Shown here piece after piece: positions 58,511-64,000 of a DNA stretch of 64,000 bases. This stretch comes from Xiphydria camelus (taxonomy: Eukaryota > Arthropoda > Insecta > Hymenoptera > Xiphydriidae), in NCBI GenBank assembly GCA_963678675.1, contig OY783198.1, positions 23,608,684 to 23,672,683 of the forward strand, given 5' to 3'. The notes below the pieces were generated by a model, which was given only the letters and a program-made list of their open reading frames with translations, had not been told where the DNA came from and made no database searches. The position numbers and the translations under genes are program-made. Every line of letters begins with the position of its first letter. The first letter of the stretch is position 1.

Positions 58511-61500
58511 GAACTTTCAACCACCACCGACTCTTGACAACGAATGATACACCATGACATTTATCGAAAGCAGAACTCTTCGGGACTCGGATGCAATTTT
58601 AAAGAGGATCATTTCGAGCCGATTACCGATATTTCCTTCTATCGATTCAAGTTTTTAACTATATTTACATTACTGGAAAATCAATTACCCTGGTAAATCA
58701 GTGAAAGAACGAGGCAGAGAGAATTCCTGGAGGGAAAAAAAAGGAGAACCCTGCCCGGGACTATATCGCGAGAAAATAAATTTAAGAACGACCTCCGATC
58801 AGAAGGTGGAATCTCCTCCCGAGCGCACCCGTATCGCTTCGCCATCGACGCCTCCATAGATCACGTACCGTACGGCGTATACGTGCCGGAGTGTACAAGT
58901 AGGACTATCAATGTTTAAAGGGGACCGTGGGAAGGGCAAAACGGGAAAAACAGACTGGCTGGAGAAGTCGGAAATGATTTTTCGTTGCGTCGTAGATAAG
59001 CCGGACGAGGGGATCCCGAATATTGGCCAAGATTATTACTATTTGCGCTCGAATCGTTCGTCTTGGAATTTAAATATATGATTATTTTTTTTGTCGCATT
59101 AATCTCACGATTGCACGACGTCTGTGGTGAAAGCCGAATCGATCGATTTTCCACAGATTCGATTATGCACCAAAAAAAAAAGAGGTGAGCACCTCTTGTT
59201 AGGTATTTATCAGACAAATATCACATCTTCAACCCCACGCACATCGTCATCTGATCATCCGTACGTATCGTTTCAATTCACTCGTCGTTCGAGCGACAGG
59301 AGCTAATCGATGGCCCGCTGGAGCGACGGACGCGCCGATCGATCATCTGGAAATTATCGGAAACAGCGAGCACCGGTCGGGGTTCGCCGACCGCCGGGGG
59401 AATCGCACAAGTTCGACCGAACGACTGACCGACGAACGACCGCTTCTATTCGTTCCATCGAAGCCACTGAATCGAGGCCGCGACAGAGGCGAGAGGGCAC
59501 GCGCTTCCAACGCGGAAGGAAAGGCAGCGCTCGCCGCCAGCCGCAAGGGATGTCGGGGTTCACCGCACCCCTCGCTCGCTGAACCGAGCCGCGCAATCCC
59601 AGTCCGCCCCCTTCGACGTTTCGCGCTCGGATATTCAGACTCGAGAGCAGCGTGAAGGGGTTTTTGATAAAGGAAAAAGTTCGAAGCGAGTCGAACCAGA
59701 AACGAGGAGGGACGAACCGCAATGGAAATTATACGCGAACGCCGACCAGCGAAAGTCCAAGTTGAGTCCGGATTGAATACCGGAGAACGTCAGTCGACGT
59801 GCATCGGAGAAGATGAGAAGACTCGAGAATGAATGATAATTAGATCGGCAGGTGCTCGCGGATCGCCCCTTCAGCTCTGTGCGTCAAAGCCAACGCCACT
59901 TGTAACAAGAGTGCCCGGGGACGTTACCGCGTACGATATACGAACGAGTCTTTGTGCATTCTACCGCAATTGAGTGGAAAGCGCTACGGTATTCACTGTA
60001 ATTCAATGTATCCACTTCGTTTGTCGCTCGCGTAAATGTTTCTTTTCCCCGTACGTCCGACACGTTTCGGCAAACGTAAAAGGAAGGGTGGGCTGATTTC
60101 CTGAACCGTATCATTCCACCGAATTCTCGCAATGTCATTTGAAAATATAAAGAAACTCGACCCCGGCTAAACGTCATTTGACTGTGATACTCGCATTGCG
60201 TTACTCGCACTTTGAATTCGAACGCGACTCTGTACCGACAATTCCCCTTCCCTTGTTCATTATCGCACGATCCTCGTTAAAAATCTGACATCACCGATCG
60301 TGCAATCCGGTCGATCGATTAAATCACATCGATTGGCTCCATCGACTGTACGCGCACTTCACCCGATCGTCGGGAGTAACGAGCGACGAACTATTTGGCG
60401 TAGGCACGTTGAACGGGAAATCGAACGAACCGACTTCCGTACAAGCGGCCGATCGCGTGCCAAACGGCCACTCGCGGCTCGGGCCATACATAATGCATGG
60501 TATCAAGACTCACCGAGTCGTTTCGTGGCGAGCTCAAAATCGCGCTACTCCCACCTCGCTCACCGGGCGCAGCGGAGCCTCGATTGAATTGTTCACCTTC
60601 GGCGGAGCCGGAAATCTCGCGAGAGTATCGACTGTTATCCGAGCGAGGTCGCGTCTGTACGGCCTCTTCGATCGCGCGGAGATTCGATCGCTTCGACGGA
60701 CGGGTTCGACGGATCACTGCAGGGGCGAACGGCGTATTCGAATTTCTCGCGTCATTGATTTTTTCGACGGAGAAGAAGCCAGTGTAACGAGTCTATTTCC
60801 GTGCGTATACACGGGGCAACGGTGCGGGTGATACGGGTGAAATGATCCGTCCTCCACCGTACCGACGATGATGACTGAACCACAGAACCGCGTATCAGAC
60901 TTTTCAACTTTTTCTCCGTTTCTACGTTGACACGATGAGGTGTAAATAATGTTCCCCCTTCCGAAATTCGATAATTTAAGATAATTCGAGTGCGTCATTC
61001 GTGGGATGATCTTGATTTTAAATAAAATACGTGCAACGCGAGTACAGCTGTGTGCATCCATCCGCGATCAACTGTGTATTCAATTGTGTTTGAGCACCTA
61101 TAGAACGCGAAATGACATATGTACGGTATAAAAATTGCGTAGGTGTGGAGGAGGAGGAGGAAGAGGAGGAATGTAGTCGCTTTCTCGTTAACGTCAGAGG
61201 GTCGTCCGCTAATGAGGCGTGACCCTGGTCTTTTGATTCGGAGTTAGATACCGGCTGAACTGTGCTCAAGATTTTGATTACGCCGCCCGTCAAAGGGACC
61301 GCGTTTCGTTAATTAAAACGTACAATAATTATAAGACACGACGGAGTCGAATAACGAGCGCGGGGTGCCGATATTTAGTTTCGCCCTTTCGTCGCTCGAT
61401 CCCCGTTTGACAAAAAAAAAACGAAAGGCAGACTTTGTCTCGCAATTTCAACGAGGTTTCGTCGATATGTATATCTGCAGCAGAGAGGTAAATAGCCGTA

Positions 61501-62738
61501 ACTCCAATTTTACCCAATATTGAGTTAATATCATTTTCAAACTACACTCTCTCAACTTGCTATTGTGGTCAAAAAATCGTAAGTCCTATTTTATTGGTTG
61601 CCAGTATTGGTATTTTTAGACTTGAAAAGGTATTATAGTATCTCCGTGTATCAGTGGGGTAACGGTAAAGTTGTTTTGCTCACTACTGAAAACTTTCTTT
61701 TATGGACATACGATTGTTCACCTCTCAGCTACAGATACACGCGTACACATACGTGTATCTCGACTGCTCGACACTTCGATGACGGATTGCAGATTGCATC
61801 GAATCACGAATACCGTTGATTTTGTTTCCTCGCCGATCACAGTTTCCCGGGGAGGCCGAAGCCGCGCGAAGCTTCGCACTGCGTCGATCGGGGCTCGGTT
61901 GTAGGACGAAGTTTCTCGTTGTATTTTCTAACGAGAATAGTTTTCCACTTATCCACTCCGCCGTACTTTTATCTTCGATTCGCTCTCCTCGACAATTAAC
62001 GTCGCTCTACGGCACTTTGCGCGCGACGGAACCGTGCCGCGCATTCCCGAGTCCATCGATTACGGAGTAAGCACGCGGGGCGGCGATCAGCGCGAAACGC
62101 GGGATTATATACCCGACGCCCGCGCGATTCGTGTCCCGCGTTTCGTACAACTTCTCGCGGAGTTTGGAGGAGATTTCTCGAAAGGCGAATATCATTCCCC
62201 GACCCCTCTCGACGTCACGCAATTAAAAAGCTCCGTCTAAAGTTTCTTCGGTAGATGAGATTACGGAATGGAAAATTGTACAACGGAACGATCGATTTTA
62301 TCCCGAGGGATGAAAACTCGCACCAAGGAAACCAGTTAAATGTAATCCCGGTAAAACGTCGTTAGGTATCAAATTTGAGTAGGTACACGAGAAGGCTGAA
62401 CTTGAAAAGTCCCAGATATCTCTCGATCGATGTAAAATGATTGCAGTCCCTCTCGAATGAGTGTAGCTGTTATCGTGCATCGCGCTTCTCTCCCGAGGCG
62501 GAGATACGATGCCGGGCATTCGGTCTCCTTGGACGAAAGATTTTCAACTTCCCTCGCGACGAAACCGTCCGAGGCATCGGAGTAGACGGTGTTTCTCTCC
62601 GCGACCATTAAGGGTAGACGCGGCATTATTTTTCATCAACCCGACTCGCGTGTTGTCGTACGAACCGCGCGAAGCAGCACGTAGGCGGGAGGAAGCAACG
62701 TCTCCAGTCCAGTTCTCGCGACAATCGATCCACCGAAC
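58511..62738. other. Gene-free stretch
   Basis: No gene recognised. It contains a GGA-rich tract at 61146-61170 and AT-rich islands near 58600-58700, 59030-59180 and 61500-61700. Confidence 0.4.
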
Positions 62739-62740
62739 TA

Positions 62741-63406
62741 TTGGGAAGTGTCTTATGGCGATATGACCTCTGGCGGCGAAAAAACAAACTAGTTTTAGAT
62801 TGCAGTTTTGGAGCATAGCAATGCATTAAAATAGGAGAGTGCACATAACAATATATTTTTTCGCAAAATGACGTCCGAATTCTTAAAACCACCAGTGAAA
62901 TCGAAAGGTAGACTTCTTTGCTACGTTCCTGGCGGTCAAAGTCGTTTAAATAAAGACGACGTGTCTTTCTATTATTTTCCAAAGCCGGGCAAACGCTTCG
63001 TGTACACTCCAGACGCGTTTGGAAATTTAGAAAAAATCGATTTTTAGAAAAGTGGATGATAATATTAAAAATAAAATCAGCTACGCCGTATGTCAATGTG
63101 TATTAGCGTCATTTTTCGAGTGCTGATTATATTTCCGTTGCCTATGCATGTACACGCTTAACCTAAATGTTTGCTCCAAAATAGTTATTCTCTCTTCAGA
63201 TGTTCCAGCTTCCAAGAGATTTTAAAACACGCTCCCCTCTTCAAGGAAGTTCCTATTACCCGGTTTTGTATTCGCCCACAGGCAAATTTAATTAATGTTA
63301 ATCATATTTTACGTAAAAAACTACTTTTAACCCATTGAAATACATTGAACCTGCACTTTTAAAGCCGCCGTATTAATTTTAGCTCCGCCCATAAGACACT
63401 TCCCAA
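62741..63406. mobile_element. 666-bp DNA element with perfect 18-bp TIRs and TA flanks
   Basis: The element begins TTGGGAAGTGTCTTATGG (62741-62758) and ends with its exact complement (63389-63406). TA stands immediately outside each end (62739-62740 and 63407-63408), consistent with a TA target duplication. Subterminal similarity beyond 18 bp is weak. It is more AT-rich than its surroundings. It carries one small plus-strand ORF (separate entry) and no transposase. A perfect TIR suggests a recent or still mobilised non-autonomous family. Confidence 0.85.
62868..63047 (+). CDS. 59-residue ORF with degenerate THAP-like N-terminus, inside a DNA element
   Basis: The frame starts ATGACG and ends GATTTTTAG. 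Residues 18-37 read CYVPGGQSRLNKDDVSFYYF, followed by PK. THAP domains are C2CH zinc fingers that bind DNA and begin with C-x4-C, then a short basic loop and VSFhxFP. Here the first Cys, the Gly, the R..KD loop and VSF..FP all align, but the second zinc ligand is Gly and the sequence ends before the downstream Cys-His pair. It therefore should not fold as a normal zinc finger. THAP domains occur in P-element and Kolobok transposases and in host proteins. This could be a decayed piece of the autonomous parent's protein or a captured host exon. Whether it is expressed is unknown. Confidence 0.4.
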   Translation: MTSEFLKPPVKSKGRLLCYVPGGQSRLNKDDVSFYYFPKPGKRFVYTPDAFGNLEKIDF

Positions 63407-63408
63407 TA

Positions 63409-64000
63409 AATTTCGCAGGGGCATCCGGGTGGATTGTTCGAGTCCCTCGAAATTTCGAAGAGTTCATTTCTAATTTAGCGGCGCCGAAGTAGAGGCGCGT
63501 GGTCAACAGCGACCGCCGATATCAGCCTCGTCGAAACGATCGAGCATTCCATCCGTCATGGCGGCTGATAATCGCGCGCGCGCGCGCGCGATTTTCTTTC
63601 GACGACCAGTGTCGCGTTCGCGGATCGCGAGTTCCCTCTTTTATCTCGCAGGATTACGCGCGTGAGCGTAAAAAGAACGAGCGTCTAGGAATAACACTGA
63701 ATTTATTTCGACATCGACGGATATATCTGAAGCAACGGCGCCGGGGCACACGAAATTTCGCGAGAGTAGTGTCGAAGTGCTTCGGCGACTGAGCCTTTCC
63801 TTTTCGATGTAAACAGACTCTTCGGGCGTGGCGCGATCTCCGTTTGAAATTCAACAGAAACAGCGAAATTGTACACCTACGTCGAACACACGAGAGCGTG
63901 GGTGTACCTACCGATTACAGTGAAGTTTATCGCGTGTCTGCGTAACCGCTTCACTCGTACGCTTGCTGTATATGTGCGGGCGCGTGGTTCCTCTTGGAAA
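63409..64000. other. Gene-free right edge
   Basis: CG-rich, with (CG)n at 63573-63590. No gene recognised. Confidence 0.4.
63573..63590. repeat. (CG)n microsatellite
   Basis: Nine CG units. Confidence 0.95.

Noticed and set aside
62626..63096. 156-codon minus-strand frame across the left end of the 666-bp element
   Set aside because: It crosses the element boundary and is antisense to the THAP-like ORF; probably a shadow frame.

Overview
The window looks like animal nuclear DNA, most likely from a hymenopteran insect and plausibly an ant. It has long stretches without genes, abundant undepleted CpG, many microsatellites, a short TTAGG tract (the hymenopteran telomere repeat), GT-AG splice sites, and debris of mariner, piggyBac-like and non-LTR elements. 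There are no operons, ribosome-binding sites or other bacterial features. Because stop codons are scarce in CG-rich DNA, many long open frames occur by chance on both strands. I treat nearly all of them as noise.

The one confidently recognised host gene is at the left edge. An exon on the minus strand (890-1157) encodes the N-terminus and single transmembrane segment of a gamma/delta-type sarcoglycan, with a good acceptor and donor. The rest of the protein lies beyond the left edge. A second candidate, at 20390-20704 on the minus strand, is a possible first coding exon of an unrecognised gene: an in-frame stop lies upstream and the start context is strong.

The rest is intronic or intergenic DNA with mobile elements, in this order: a 1.76-kb element with nearly identical 456-bp terminal inverted repeats (4136-5899); a 250-bp MITE (11163-11412); a decayed mariner (about 12240-12660); two adjacent minus-strand 3' ends of non-LTR retrotransposons (27612-27960) and a plus-strand relative (37260-37736), all sharing a terminal hairpin design; a piggyBac-like MITE bounded by TTAA (42625-42975); fold-back elements at 50130-50220, 51528-51744 and 54262-54542; and a 666-bp element with perfect 18-bp TIRs and TA flanks (62741-63406). 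The last one carries a 59-codon frame resembling the start of a THAP zinc finger with a lost cysteine.

Local tandem duplications lie at 22445-22555, 26741-27200, 33140-33237, 46767-46874 and 58090-58510. The most unusual items are the THAP-like mini-ORF element, the long-TIR element, the shared 3' hairpin of the retrotransposons and the near-complete fold-back at 51.6 kb.
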